Source of the DNA: Microbacterium sp.
GTDB lineage: Bacteria; Actinomycetota; Actinomycetes; Actinomycetales; Microbacteriaceae
Assembly (NCBI RefSeq): GCF_026393345.1
Contig: NZ_JAPLAI010000041.1
Span: 1 to 63,940 of the forward strand
Length of the DNA: 63,940 nucleotides
Direction of reading: 5' to 3'
Shown: in pieces, positions 56,226 through 63,707 of the stretch
Position numbering within the stretch: position 1 is the stretch's first letter
Layout: every line of letters begins with the position of its first letter
The notes under the pieces: generated by a model
What the model was told of the DNA's origin: nothing
The model's database searches: none
Seen by the model: only the letters and a program-made list of their open reading frames with translations
Program-made: the position numbers and the translations under genes

Positions 56226-57023
56226 TCAGCGGCGGCGGGAGGAGGCGCCGAGCGGATTGGTGAGCGCCGCGGCGGCATCCTGCAGGGCGGCGGCCACGCG
56301 CTCCACGTGCGCACGGTCGGCGCGTTCGGCGGGCATGCCGACGCCCAGCGCCAGCTGCGGGTCGCCCGGCGCCCAGCCCTCGAGGGAGACGGCGACGCCG
56401 ATGATGCCGTTCAGCGCCTCCCCATCATCCAGCGTCCAGCCGCGTTCGCGGGCGACGTCGAGCTTCTCCAGCAGCGCCGTCACGGTCCGCGTGCCGTTCT
56501 CGGCTGCGGCGGGGAACGGCTCGGCGTCGGTCAGCAGGGCGCGCACCTCCGCATCCGGCTTCGTCATGAGGAGGGCTCGCCCGGTGGCGGACAGGGCGGC
56601 AGGCAGACGGGAGCCGAGGGGCGCACCGAGGCGTTCCGCGCGGGCACCCTCGTACCGGGCGAGGTAGAGCACATCGGCGCCGTCGAGGAGGGCCACCTGA
56701 ACGAGCTCGGTCGACAGCACGGGCGACGCCTCGCACACGCTGTAGAACTCGCGTACCTGCGTGAACTGAGCGGCGAACGCCCCGCCGAGCTCCGCGATGC
56801 GAAGGCCCAGCCGGAACCCGGTGGTCACCCGCTCGATCAGTCCGCCCGCCTCGAGCGCCAGACACAGGTTCGCGGTCGACGACTTGGCGAGCGACAGCGC
56901 GCTCGCCAGTTCCGTGAGGGTCATCGGGCGCCCGGCGTCGGCCAGCAGGCCCAGGAGCCGGATACTGCGACTCACGGCGGGCGCGGGGTCGCGTCCGTTG
57001 CGGTCGTCGGCGTCGTCGGCCAT
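56226..57023 (-). CDS. IclR-family transcriptional regulator
   Basis: The 265-residue protein has an N-terminal winged helix-turn-helix (SRSIRLLGLLADAGRPMTLTELASALSLAKSSTANLCLALE) and a C-terminal IclR effector domain (YLARYEGARAERLGAPLGSRLPAALSATGRALL, GVAVSLEGW). It is likely the local regulator of the sugar-acid genes and of its own operon. ATG 57023 has GGGGAG 5 nt upstream. It lies 26 nt after the 2-hydroxyacid dehydrogenase gene. Confidence 0.93.
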   Translation of the reverse strand: MADDADDRNGRDPAPAVSRSIRLLGLLADAGRPMTLTELASALSLAKSSTANLCLALEAGGLIERVTTGFRLGLRIAELGGAFAAQFTQVREFYSVCEASPVLSTELVQVALLDGADVLYLARYEGARAERLGAPLGSRLPAALSATGRALLMTKPDAEVRALLTDAEPFPAAAENGTRTVTALLEKLDVARERGWTLDDGEALNGIIGVAVSLEGWAPGDPQLALGVGMPAERADRAHVERVAAALQDAAAALTNPLGASSRRR

Positions 57024-57049
57024 GCGCTCTCCCCTCGATGCTCCGCGGA

Positions 57050-58108
57050 TCAGTAGAACTCGACAGTATCCACGACGGCCCGCAGCGGCTGACCGTCGAG
57101 CAGGCGCGTCGCGTTCTCGGCGAACCGCCGGGCGATGCGCTCCTCCTCCTTGCTGCTCAGCGCAGCGGTGTGGGGGCTGACGAGCACGTTCGGATGCGAC
57201 CACAGCGGTGAGGAGGCCGCGAGCGGTTCCCGTTCGAACACGTCCATGGCGGCGAAGCCGATGCGGCCGTCGTCGAGCGCCGCGAGCAACGCGGCCTCGT
57301 CGATGACCGTGCCGCGGCCGACGCTGGCGAGGATCGTGCCGGGGCGGGCGTTCGCGAAGACGTCGGCGTCGATGAGGTGGTGGGTCTGGGCGGTGCCGGG
57401 GAGGGTCACCACGATGGCGTCGACCTCGCCGACCACCTCGGCGATCCGGTCCGGCGCCACGATGCGGTCGACGCCGTCGACGGGGTGGTCGGAGCGGGAG
57501 GTTCCCCACACCCGCGCGCCGAGGGCCCGGAAGCGGCGGACGCACTCGGAGCCGATGCCGCCGAGGCCCACGACGAGCACGGTCATCTCATCGACCTGGC
57601 GCATCTCCCAGCGGTCCGGCCAGGTGCGGGTGCGCTGGTCGGCGAGGAGGCGCGGCAGCCCCTTGGCGCCGGCCATCACGCCGAACACCGCGAATTCGGC
57701 GAGCGGGCCGCCGTGCACGCCGGCGCTGGTGGTGAACACGATCCGCTCCAGCGCGTCCGCGGGCAGCGCGGCATCTTTGATCTGGCTGCCGCCGCCGGCC
57801 GCCATCGTCATGACCCACCGCAGGCGCGGGTTTGCCGCGACCGTGCGCGCGAGCGCCGCGGGAGCCACGTCGGGGATGCCGAACAAGACGTCGGCGGAGT
57901 CCACCATCGCATCGAACGCGGCCTGCTGCGCCGGGCTCCGCACCCAGTCCGGGTCGCCGGACCAGTCGGCAGGGCCGCGCATGGGGCGGGTGAGCGAGTG
58001 ATCGCGGACGACCTCCAGCCGCGGCTCCAGCTGCTCGATGAGCCGGCAGTGCTCTTCGGCGAGGGGGACGGCGATGACCGCCCGTAGACTCGTGGCCTGC
58101 TCCGGCAT
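57050..58108 (-). CDS. D-2-hydroxyacid dehydrogenase (2-ketogluconate reductase-like?)
   Basis: The 352-residue protein has the family NAD motif VLVVGLGGIGSECVRRFRALG and catalytic Arg/Glu/His in ASVGRGTVID, FEREPL and VSPHTAAL. Its place in a ketogluconate cluster suggests reduction of 2-ketogluconate or a similar 2-keto acid, which is inference. ATG 58108 has AAAGGA 6 nt upstream; in-frame ATG 58123 lacks one. It heads the dehydrogenase-iclR unit, with -10 TAGCAT near 58148-58143. Confidence 0.87.
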   Translation of the reverse strand: MPEQATSLRAVIAVPLAEEHCRLIEQLEPRLEVVRDHSLTRPMRGPADWSGDPDWVRSPAQQAAFDAMVDSADVLFGIPDVAPAALARTVAANPRLRWVMTMAAGGGSQIKDAALPADALERIVFTTSAGVHGGPLAEFAVFGVMAGAKGLPRLLADQRTRTWPDRWEMRQVDEMTVLVVGLGGIGSECVRRFRALGARVWGTSRSDHPVDGVDRIVAPDRIAEVVGEVDAIVVTLPGTAQTHHLIDADVFANARPGTILASVGRGTVIDEAALLAALDDGRIGFAAMDVFEREPLAASSPLWSHPNVLVSPHTAALSSKEEERIARRFAENATRLLDGQPLRAVVDTVEFY

Positions 58109-58156
58109 GTGCGTTCCTTTCATCGGCGACAGGTGCCCCCCGATGCTAGCGCAGAT

Positions 58157-58189
58157 CCAACCTGTTGGCCCCTGTTCGAAATATTGAAT
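58157..58189. promoter_or_regulatory. Candidate shared operator in a divergent promoter
   Basis: CCAACCTGTTGG (a perfect interrupted palindrome) is followed after 5 nt by GTTCGA...TGAAT. The arrangement equals that at 56046-56078. It lies between the divergent 2-hydroxyacid dehydrogenase and 3-hydroxyisobutyrate-dehydrogenase-like genes, next to the -10 boxes of both (TAGCAT on minus, TAGGGT on plus). Confidence 0.7.
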
Positions 58190-58208
58190 CGGGGCTAGGG
58201 TGGTCGGC

Positions 58209-59114
58209 ATGGTCACCGATGACTCCGGCATCCTCCCCCTTCCGCCCCGCCTCGGCATCCTCGGCCTCGGCTCGATGGGTCTGCCGATGGCCGAGCGCCT
58301 GCTGGCCGCTCGAGGACACCTCGTCATCCACGCGCGGCGTCGCCGGCCCGCGCTCGAGGAACTCGGTGCGACGTGGGCCGCCACGCCGCGTGAGCTCGCG
58401 GCCGCAACCGACGCCCTCCTCGTCATGCTGCCCGACCTCCCCGACCTCGAGGCGCTGCTCGACGGCCCCGATGGGCTTCTGGCAGACACCGGCGAGCTGG
58501 TGCTTCTCGTCGGGTCGACCTCGTCCGCCCCGGGCGTGCGAGAGCTGGCGGAGCGCCTGCCCGACCGCATCCGGGTCGTCGACTGCCCGGTCTCCGGCGG
58601 CGAGGACGGCGCTCGGGCGGGACGGCTGTCGATCATGGTCGGCGGCGCGGAGACGGATGCGGCGATCGCCGCGGCGCTCCTCGCGCCCTGCGGTACCGCG
58701 GTACACCTCGGACCGCTGGGCGCAGGCGAGGTCGCGAAAGCCTGCAATCAGCTCGTCGTTGCCGCCACGATCCTCGCGCTCGGCGAGGCAAGCGTCATCG
58801 CCGAGCGTGCCGGGATCGACCTGGAGGCGCTGTGGACGCTGCTCGGCGGCGGGTATGCGGGCTCGCGGCTGCTGGAGAGCCGGAAGGACAAGCTCGTCTC
58901 CGGCGACGACTCTCCGAGCGGCATCGCCCGGTACATGCAGAAGGATCTGCGCTTCGCGGCGGAGGCCGCGAACGCGGGCGGTGTCGCCCCGGCCCTGCTG
59001 CCGACGCTTCGCGAGGCCTTCGACGAACTCGTCGCGGCCGGCCTCGGCGACCGTGACATCTCGACGACCCGCCGCTTCATCCAGGAGCGCTCGATCCCCC
59101 GTGACGGCTCGTGA
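58209..59114 (+). CDS. Beta-hydroxyacid dehydrogenase (HIBADH/GarR-like)
   Basis: The 301-residue protein has the N-terminal Rossmann motif LGILGLGSMGLPMAERLL, the substrate-binding DCPVSGGEDGARAG, and the catalytic lysine in GAGEVAKACNQLV. It reduces or oxidises 3-hydroxy acids such as tartronate semialdehyde or hydroxyisobutyrate; the substrate is unknown. ATG 58209 follows TAGGGT by 7 nt. The in-frame GTG at 58200 overlaps that box and is rejected. Confidence 0.88.
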   Translation: MVTDDSGILPLPPRLGILGLGSMGLPMAERLLAARGHLVIHARRRRPALEELGATWAATPRELAAATDALLVMLPDLPDLEALLDGPDGLLADTGELVLLVGSTSSAPGVRELAERLPDRIRVVDCPVSGGEDGARAGRLSIMVGGAETDAAIAAALLAPCGTAVHLGPLGAGEVAKACNQLVVAATILALGEASVIAERAGIDLEALWTLLGGGYAGSRLLESRKDKLVSGDDSPSGIARYMQKDLRFAAEAANAGGVAPALLPTLREAFDELVAAGLGDRDISTTRRFIQERSIPRDGS

Positions 59115-59181
59115 CGATGCCGCGGACTACGCTGTAAACATCCCCCCTTCTTTCTCCTCCCCTGTCTGAACTGGAGTACGC

Positions 59182-60633
59182 GTGTCGGAAGCCACTGCCA
59201 ACATCGGGGTCGTCGGCCTCGCCGTGATGGGCTCGAACCTCGCCCGCAACCTCGCCTCGCGTGAGGGCAACACCGTGGCGGTGTACAACCGCTCCCGGTC
59301 CAAGACCGACGAGCTGCTGACCGCGCACCCCGAGGCCGAGTTCGTGCCCGCGTTCTCGTACGAGGAGTTCGCCGCGAGCCTGACCGTCCCCCGCACCGCG
59401 ATCATCATGGTCAAGGCCGGCGCGGGCACGGATGCGGTCATCGATGAGCTCGTGCGCGTGTTCGAGCCCGGCGACATCATCGTCGACGGCGGTAACGCGC
59501 TGTTCACCGACACCATCCGCCGCGAGAAGGCGGTCCGCGAGACCGGCATCAACTTCGTCGGCATGGGCGTCTCCGGCGGCGAGGAGGGCGCCCTCCTCGG
59601 ACCGTCCCTCATGCCCGGCGGCTCGGACGAGTCGTGGGTCACCCTCGGCCCGATCCTGCGTACCATCGCGGCGGTCGCCGAGGGCGAGCCCTGCGTCACC
59701 CACGTCGGACACGACGGTGCCGGACACTTCGTGAAGATGGTGCACAACGGCATCGAGTACGCCGACATGCAGCTGATCGCCGAGGCGTACGACCTCATCC
59801 GTCGCGGCACCGGCAAGACGCCGGCCGAGATCGCCGACGTGTTCGCCGAGTGGAACCGCGGCGAGCTGGAGTCGTACCTCATCGAGATCACCGCCGAGGT
59901 GCTCCGCCAGGTCGACGCCGAGACCGGTAAGCCGCTCGTCGACGTCATCGTCGACCAGGCCGGCGCCAAGGGCACCGGCGGCTGGACGGTGCAGACCGCC
60001 ATCGACCTGGGCGTGCCGGTCTCCGGGATCGCCGAGGCCGTGTTCGCCCGGTCGCTGTCGAGCCACCCGGAGCAGCGCGCCACCACCGGTGCCCTCCCCG
60101 GCCCCGGCGACGGGTTCAGCGCCGAAGACCCGGACGCCTTCATTGAGCAGGTGCGCCTGGCGCTGTACGCCTCGAAGATCGTCGCCTACTCGCAGGGCTT
60201 CGACGAGATCCGCGCCGGTGCCGCCCAGTACGGCTGGAACATCGACCTCGGCAAGGTCGCGGCGATCTGGCGCGGCGGTTGCATCATCCGCGCCCAGTTC
60301 CTCAACCGCATCACGGACGCCTACGCCGTGACCCCGGACCTGCCGGTTCTTCTCACCGCGCCGTACTTCGTCGAGGACGCGCTGAGCCGGGCCCAGGATG
60401 CCTGGCGCCAGGTGGTGTCGACGGCCGCGGCCGCCGGCATCCCCACCCCCGCGTTCTCGTCGTCGCTGGCCTACTACGACGGCCTGCGCGCCGAGCGCCT
60501 GCCCGCCGCCCTCATCCAGGGGCAGCGCGACTTCTTCGGTGCCCACACCTACCGCCGCGTCGACAAGCCGGGCACGTTCCACACGCTGTGGTCCGGCGAC
60601 CGCACCGAGATCGAAGCCGAAGACACCCACTGA
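59182..60633 (+). CDS. gnd: 6-phosphogluconate dehydrogenase, decarboxylating
   Basis: The 483-residue enzyme converts 6-phosphogluconate to ribulose-5-phosphate with NADP. Seen are IGVVGLAVMGSNLARNLASR, GGNALFTDT, NFVGMGVSGGEEGALLGPSLMPGG and the signature HFVKMVHNGIEYADMQLIAEAYD with the catalytic Lys. GTG 59182 has GGAG 8 nt upstream. It is the natural sink for gluconokinase product from the neighbouring cluster, although it has its own upstream region. Confidence 0.97.
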   Translation: MSEATANIGVVGLAVMGSNLARNLASREGNTVAVYNRSRSKTDELLTAHPEAEFVPAFSYEEFAASLTVPRTAIIMVKAGAGTDAVIDELVRVFEPGDIIVDGGNALFTDTIRREKAVRETGINFVGMGVSGGEEGALLGPSLMPGGSDESWVTLGPILRTIAAVAEGEPCVTHVGHDGAGHFVKMVHNGIEYADMQLIAEAYDLIRRGTGKTPAEIADVFAEWNRGELESYLIEITAEVLRQVDAETGKPLVDVIVDQAGAKGTGGWTVQTAIDLGVPVSGIAEAVFARSLSSHPEQRATTGALPGPGDGFSAEDPDAFIEQVRLALYASKIVAYSQGFDEIRAGAAQYGWNIDLGKVAAIWRGGCIIRAQFLNRITDAYAVTPDLPVLLTAPYFVEDALSRAQDAWRQVVSTAAAAGIPTPAFSSSLAYYDGLRAERLPAALIQGQRDFFGAHTYRRVDKPGTFHTLWSGDRTEIEAEDTH

Positions 60634-60634
60634 C

Positions 60635-61072
60635 GTGACGGATGCGGTCGCGCGACGCGTGCGCGGCCGCATCCTGCTCACGGTCCTCACCGCGGGCTAC
60701 CTCGCCGTCCTCGGTTCGCTGACCCTCGGACCGCAGCCGGAGGGCGCCGGTGGCGGCTTGCGGGCGATGGCGGCCGTCTTCGCCACCTGGCCGGTCACCG
60801 CGTGGCTCACCTTCGAGGTGCTCGAGTTCGCCGCGAACATCGTGCTGTTCCTGCCGGCCGGACTGCTCGCGGCGCTCTGGCTGCCGCCCCGGCGCCGGTG
60901 GCTCGCGGTGCCGGCAGGGCTCGTCCTCAGCGCCGCGATCGAAGCGGCGCAGGCGCTCTTCTTCGCGGATCGGGTGCCGGATCCGCGGGACCTGCTCGCC
61001 AACACCCTGGGAGCGGCTGTGGGTTACGTCATACTGCGACGCTTCGGCCCGCGCCCCCACCCCAGCCGTTAG
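60635..61072 (+). CDS. VanZ-like membrane protein
   Basis: The 145-residue protein has about four helices and the VanZ pattern (LTLGPQ after helix 1, EFAANIVLFLPAGLLAALW, SAAIEAAQALFFADRVPDPRDLLANTLGAAVGY). VanZ proteins affect resistance to glycopeptides or cell-wall agents, but most chromosomal members have no known role. GTG 60635 lies one base after the gnd stop (TGAcGTG), so it is probably co-translated with gnd. Confidence 0.85.
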   Translation: MTDAVARRVRGRILLTVLTAGYLAVLGSLTLGPQPEGAGGGLRAMAAVFATWPVTAWLTFEVLEFAANIVLFLPAGLLAALWLPPRRRWLAVPAGLVLSAAIEAAQALFFADRVPDPRDLLANTLGAAVGYVILRRFGPRPHPSR

Positions 61073-61083
61073 CCTGGGGCGTT

Positions 61084-61521
61084 GTGGATCTGACCGTCGC
61101 CCTCATCGTCATCGCCGCGCTCCTCGCGGCGACGCTCGGCGTGGGCTTCGCGCTCCGCTGGGCGCAGCGGCACCCGCGTGCCGTATCGGATGACGAGATC
61201 GTCGAGCCGTCGCGCCTCGGCGCCGACGCACTTGGCGACCAGGCCACTCTGCTGCAGTTCAGCACAGAGATGTGCGCCCGCTGCCCGGGTGTCCACCGGG
61301 TGCTCTCGCAGATCGCGGACGACCGCAACGGCGTCCTCCACCTCGATGTGGACCTCACCCACCGTCCCGACATCGCCCGCCACTTCCGGGTGCTGCAGAC
61401 CCCCACCACGTTGATCCTCGATAGGGACGGTGTCGTCCGCACCCGCTTCGGCGGGGTGCCCGGCCGGGACGTCGTGGAGCTCGAACTGTCCCGCATCGTC
61501 GAGGAGGCCGCCCATGCCTGA
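61084..61521 (+). CDS. Membrane-anchored thioredoxin-like protein (CARC)
   Basis: The 145-residue protein has an N-terminal membrane helix (LTVALIVIAALLAATLGVGFAL) and a thioredoxin fold with active-site motif MCARCPG (CxxC) and the cis-proline region VLQTPTTLIL. GTG 61084 lies 8 nt after TAGCCT. It overlaps the DUF4395 gene by 8 nt, and the pair recurs in actinobacteria by memory. Thiol-disulfide exchange at the membrane is the likely role. Confidence 0.82.
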   Translation: MDLTVALIVIAALLAATLGVGFALRWAQRHPRAVSDDEIVEPSRLGADALGDQATLLQFSTEMCARCPGVHRVLSQIADDRNGVLHLDVDLTHRPDIARHFRVLQTPTTLILDRDGVVRTRFGGVPGRDVVELELSRIVEEAAHA

Positions 61522-62020
61522 GCCTGCACGCATCGATGTCCGTGGTCCGCGTTTCGCGGCATCCATCACCGCCGTCCTGCTGCTCGTGGACGTGTTCCTG
61601 GGCCTTGTGGGGCTGTCAACGCAGCCCGCGATCGCGCAGGCGCCCCTCGCGGCCCGCATCCTCGACCCGGCGTTCCTGCTGCTCCTAGTGATCGTGATTC
61701 TCTTCGCGTGGGGGGTCGGCTCGCCGCGCACCGCGCCGTGGGGTGTGCTGTTCCGGAAGGTCGTGCAGCCGCGACTGAAGCCCGCCACCGACTTCGAAGA
61801 CCCGCGTCCGCCGCGCTTCGCGCAGGGCGTCGGCCTGTTCGTCACCGTGATCGGCCTCGTGCTGCAGCTGGCAGGTGTGCCGTGGGGGCTCCCGATCGCC
61901 GCCGCGGCGGCCTTCATGGCCGCGTTCCTCAACGCCGCGTTCGGACTGTGCCTGGGCTGCCAGCTGTACCTGCTGCTGCAGCGCGTGGGTGTCGTCGGCC
62001 GCGCCCGCTCCGCCGCCTGA
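61514..62020 (+). CDS. DUF4395 membrane protein
   Basis: The 168-residue protein has four hydrophobic helices and the DUF4395 hallmarks: DVRGPRFAASITAVLL at the start, a basic loop PRLKPATDFEDPRPPRFAQGVG, and FGLCLGCQLYLLLQR with a membrane-embedded CLGC pair. ATG 61514 overlaps the thioredoxin-like gene by 8 nt. The CxxC beside a thioredoxin suggests a redox relay. Confidence 0.87.
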   Translation: MPEPARIDVRGPRFAASITAVLLLVDVFLGLVGLSTQPAIAQAPLAARILDPAFLLLLVIVILFAWGVGSPRTAPWGVLFRKVVQPRLKPATDFEDPRPPRFAQGVGLFVTVIGLVLQLAGVPWGLPIAAAAAFMAAFLNAAFGLCLGCQLYLLLQRVGVVGRARSAA

Positions 62021-62154
62021 GTCGCGCCTCGCCGCGGCGGCGCGTCTCGTCGCTGCAGGGGGCGCTGCGGCGCATCTCGTCGCTGCGGGGCACTGCGGCG
62101 CGTCGGGTCACTGCTGCGGCGCGTGCGCGCTGCGGCGGCGCATGCGCGCTGCAT

Positions 62155-62273
62155 CACCGCTCCCCTGTCGCATACGGCGACCTCACGTCGCAAGAAGCGA
62201 CAGGGGAACCATAGGCCCCACCGCTCCCCTGTCGCATACTGCGCCCGCACGTCGCAAGAAGCGACAGGGGAAC
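62155..62273. repeat. Two tandem 64-bp hairpin repeats
   Basis: Two units start with CACCGCTCCCCTGTCGCATAC at 62155 and 62219 (period 64). Each can form a stem between CCCCTGTCGC and GCGACAGGGG (62162-62171 with 62197-62206, and the same in unit 2), and the inner part differs by a few bases. The gene-free stretch 62021-62351 also holds a low-complexity run of GCGGCGCRT-like words at 62040-62150. No gene seen. Confidence 0.8.
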
Positions 62274-62351
62274 GCCGAGGGCCGGCCGCGGCACGCGCGG
62301 GGTGTCAACCGGTCGCGCGCGGACGACGCCGCGGATAGCCTGAATTCCCGG

Positions 62352-62390
62352 ATGCGGAGACACCGCGACCGCGAAGGAGGAACACCATGA
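62352..62390 (+). CDS. Mini-ORF (MRRHRDREGGTP) before osmC
   Basis: TAGCCT (62336-62341) precedes ATG by 10 nt, so the transcript would start only about 3 nt before it. Twelve sense codons end in a TGA that overlaps the osmC ATG by 4 nt (ATGA). The osmC ribosome binding site GAAGGAGG lies inside the mini-ORF. Confidence 0.45.
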   Translation: MRRHRDREGGTP

Positions 62391-62812
62391 GCGTCACCAG
62401 CGAAGCCACCACGTCCTGGTCCGGCAGCCTCACCGAGGGCTCGGGCGAGATCGCCCTGGAGAGCTCGAACCAGGGCCCGTTCGCGGTGAACTGGAAGGCC
62501 CGCAGCGAGGGCTCCGACTCCGTCACGACGCCCGAGGAGCTGCTGGCCGCCGCCCACTCCTCCTGCTTCAGCATGGCCCTCTCCCACGCGCTCGCGGGCA
62601 ACGGCACTCCGCCCGAGAGCGTCGAGACCACCGCATCCGTGACCTTCATCCCCGGCACCGGCATCACCGGCAGCCACCTCAACGTGAACGCGGTCGTCCC
62701 GGGGCTGTCTGCCGCCGACTTCGCGCGCATCGCCGACGAGGCCAAGGCCGGCTGCCCGGTCTCGCAGGCCCTCGCGGGCATCGAGATCACCCTCGAGGCG
62801 ACGCTTGCCTGA
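62387..62812 (+). CDS. OsmC family peroxiredoxin
   Basis: The 141-residue protein is an OsmC-type hydroperoxide reductase. The two catalytic cysteines are in AAHSSCFSMALSHAL and DEAKAGCPVSQAL, and TPEELLAAAHSSC is the family signature. It detoxifies organic hydroperoxides. AAGGAGG lies 6 nt upstream of ATG 62387. It overlaps the next gene by 8 nt if the TTG start there is right. Confidence 0.94.
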   Translation: MSVTSEATTSWSGSLTEGSGEIALESSNQGPFAVNWKARSEGSDSVTTPEELLAAAHSSCFSMALSHALAGNGTPPESVETTASVTFIPGTGITGSHLNVNAVVPGLSAADFARIADEAKAGCPVSQALAGIEITLEATLA

Positions 62813-63707
62813 GAGCCGCGTCGTCCTCGCGGGGGCGTCCGGCCTCATCGGCACGGCGCTCGCTGAGTCGTTCCGCGCCGGCGGGGTCGCGGTCACGCGC
62901 CTCGTCCGGCGGCCCGCCCGCACCCCGGATGAGGTCGAGTGGCGCCCCGGTGACGACCCTCTCGACCCGGATGTGCTCGCGGGCGCGACCGCCGTCGTGG
63001 GGCTCTCCGGCGCGAGCGTCGGGCACTTCCCCTGGACGCCACGGTACAAGAGCACGCTGCTGTGGTCCCGGCTGACCCCGACCCGGACGCTCGCCTCCGC
63101 GGTACGCGCACTCGGCGCGGATGCGCCGGCGTTCGTGTCCGCCTCCGCGGTGGGGTACTACGGCACCCGCGGCGCGGGGCTCGCGGAGGACTCCCCCGCC
63201 GGTTCCTCGTTCCTCGCGCAGCTGTGCGTGGCGTGGGAACGGGAGGCACTGCGGGCGGGGCCGCATGCCCGCGTCTCGATGCTCCGCACCGCACCCGTCG
63301 TGCACGACGAGGGGGTGCTGAAGCCGTTGCTGCTGCTGACCCGGCTGGGCCTGTCCGGTCCCATCGGCCGGGGCACGCAGGTCTGGCCGTGGATCTCGCT
63401 CGACGACCAGATCGGCGCCATCCGTCACGTCATCGACACCGGTATCACGGGCCCCGTGAACCTCACCGGTCCCACCCGCGCCACGGCGAACGACCTCGGC
63501 TTCGCCCTGGCACAGCGGATGAACCGGCCGTTCCTGCTCCGCGCTCCCGAGCCCGCCCTGCGCCTCGCGCTCGGGAAGGATGCGGCGGAGGCACTACTCA
63601 CCTGCGACCTCGAGGTGGCGCCAGCGGTGCTCACCGCATCCGGGTTCACCTTCCGGCACCCCACGGTCGAGGATGCGGTGGCGGACGCTGTCCCTGCCGC
63701 GGCCTAG
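62805..63707 (+). CDS. TIGR01777-family NAD-dependent epimerase (SDR39U1-like)
   Basis: The 300-residue protein has the NAD(P)-binding VVLAGASGLIGTALAESF, the family motif SASAVGYYGTRG with the active-site tyrosines, WPWISLDDQIGAIRHVI and a C-terminal DUF1731 region (ASGFTFRHPTVEDAV). The role is unknown; in cyanobacteria and bacteria a cell-division link is proposed. TTG 62805 overlaps the osmC end. Its TAG stop lies in the same CCTAGG palindrome as the stop of the opposing transposase. Confidence 0.85.
   Translation: MPESRVVLAGASGLIGTALAESFRAGGVAVTRLVRRPARTPDEVEWRPGDDPLDPDVLAGATAVVGLSGASVGHFPWTPRYKSTLLWSRLTPTRTLASAVRALGADAPAFVSASAVGYYGTRGAGLAEDSPAGSSFLAQLCVAWEREALRAGPHARVSMLRTAPVVHDEGVLKPLLLLTRLGLSGPIGRGTQVWPWISLDDQIGAIRHVIDTGITGPVNLTGPTRATANDLGFALAQRMNRPFLLRAPEPALRLALGKDAAEALLTCDLEVAPAVLTASGFTFRHPTVEDAVADAVPAAA

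Noticed and set aside
56000..56314. Long N-terminal extension of the MFS transporter
   Set aside because: The promoter TTGAAC-17-TATCTT lies inside it and AAGGAG sits correctly for ATG 55999.
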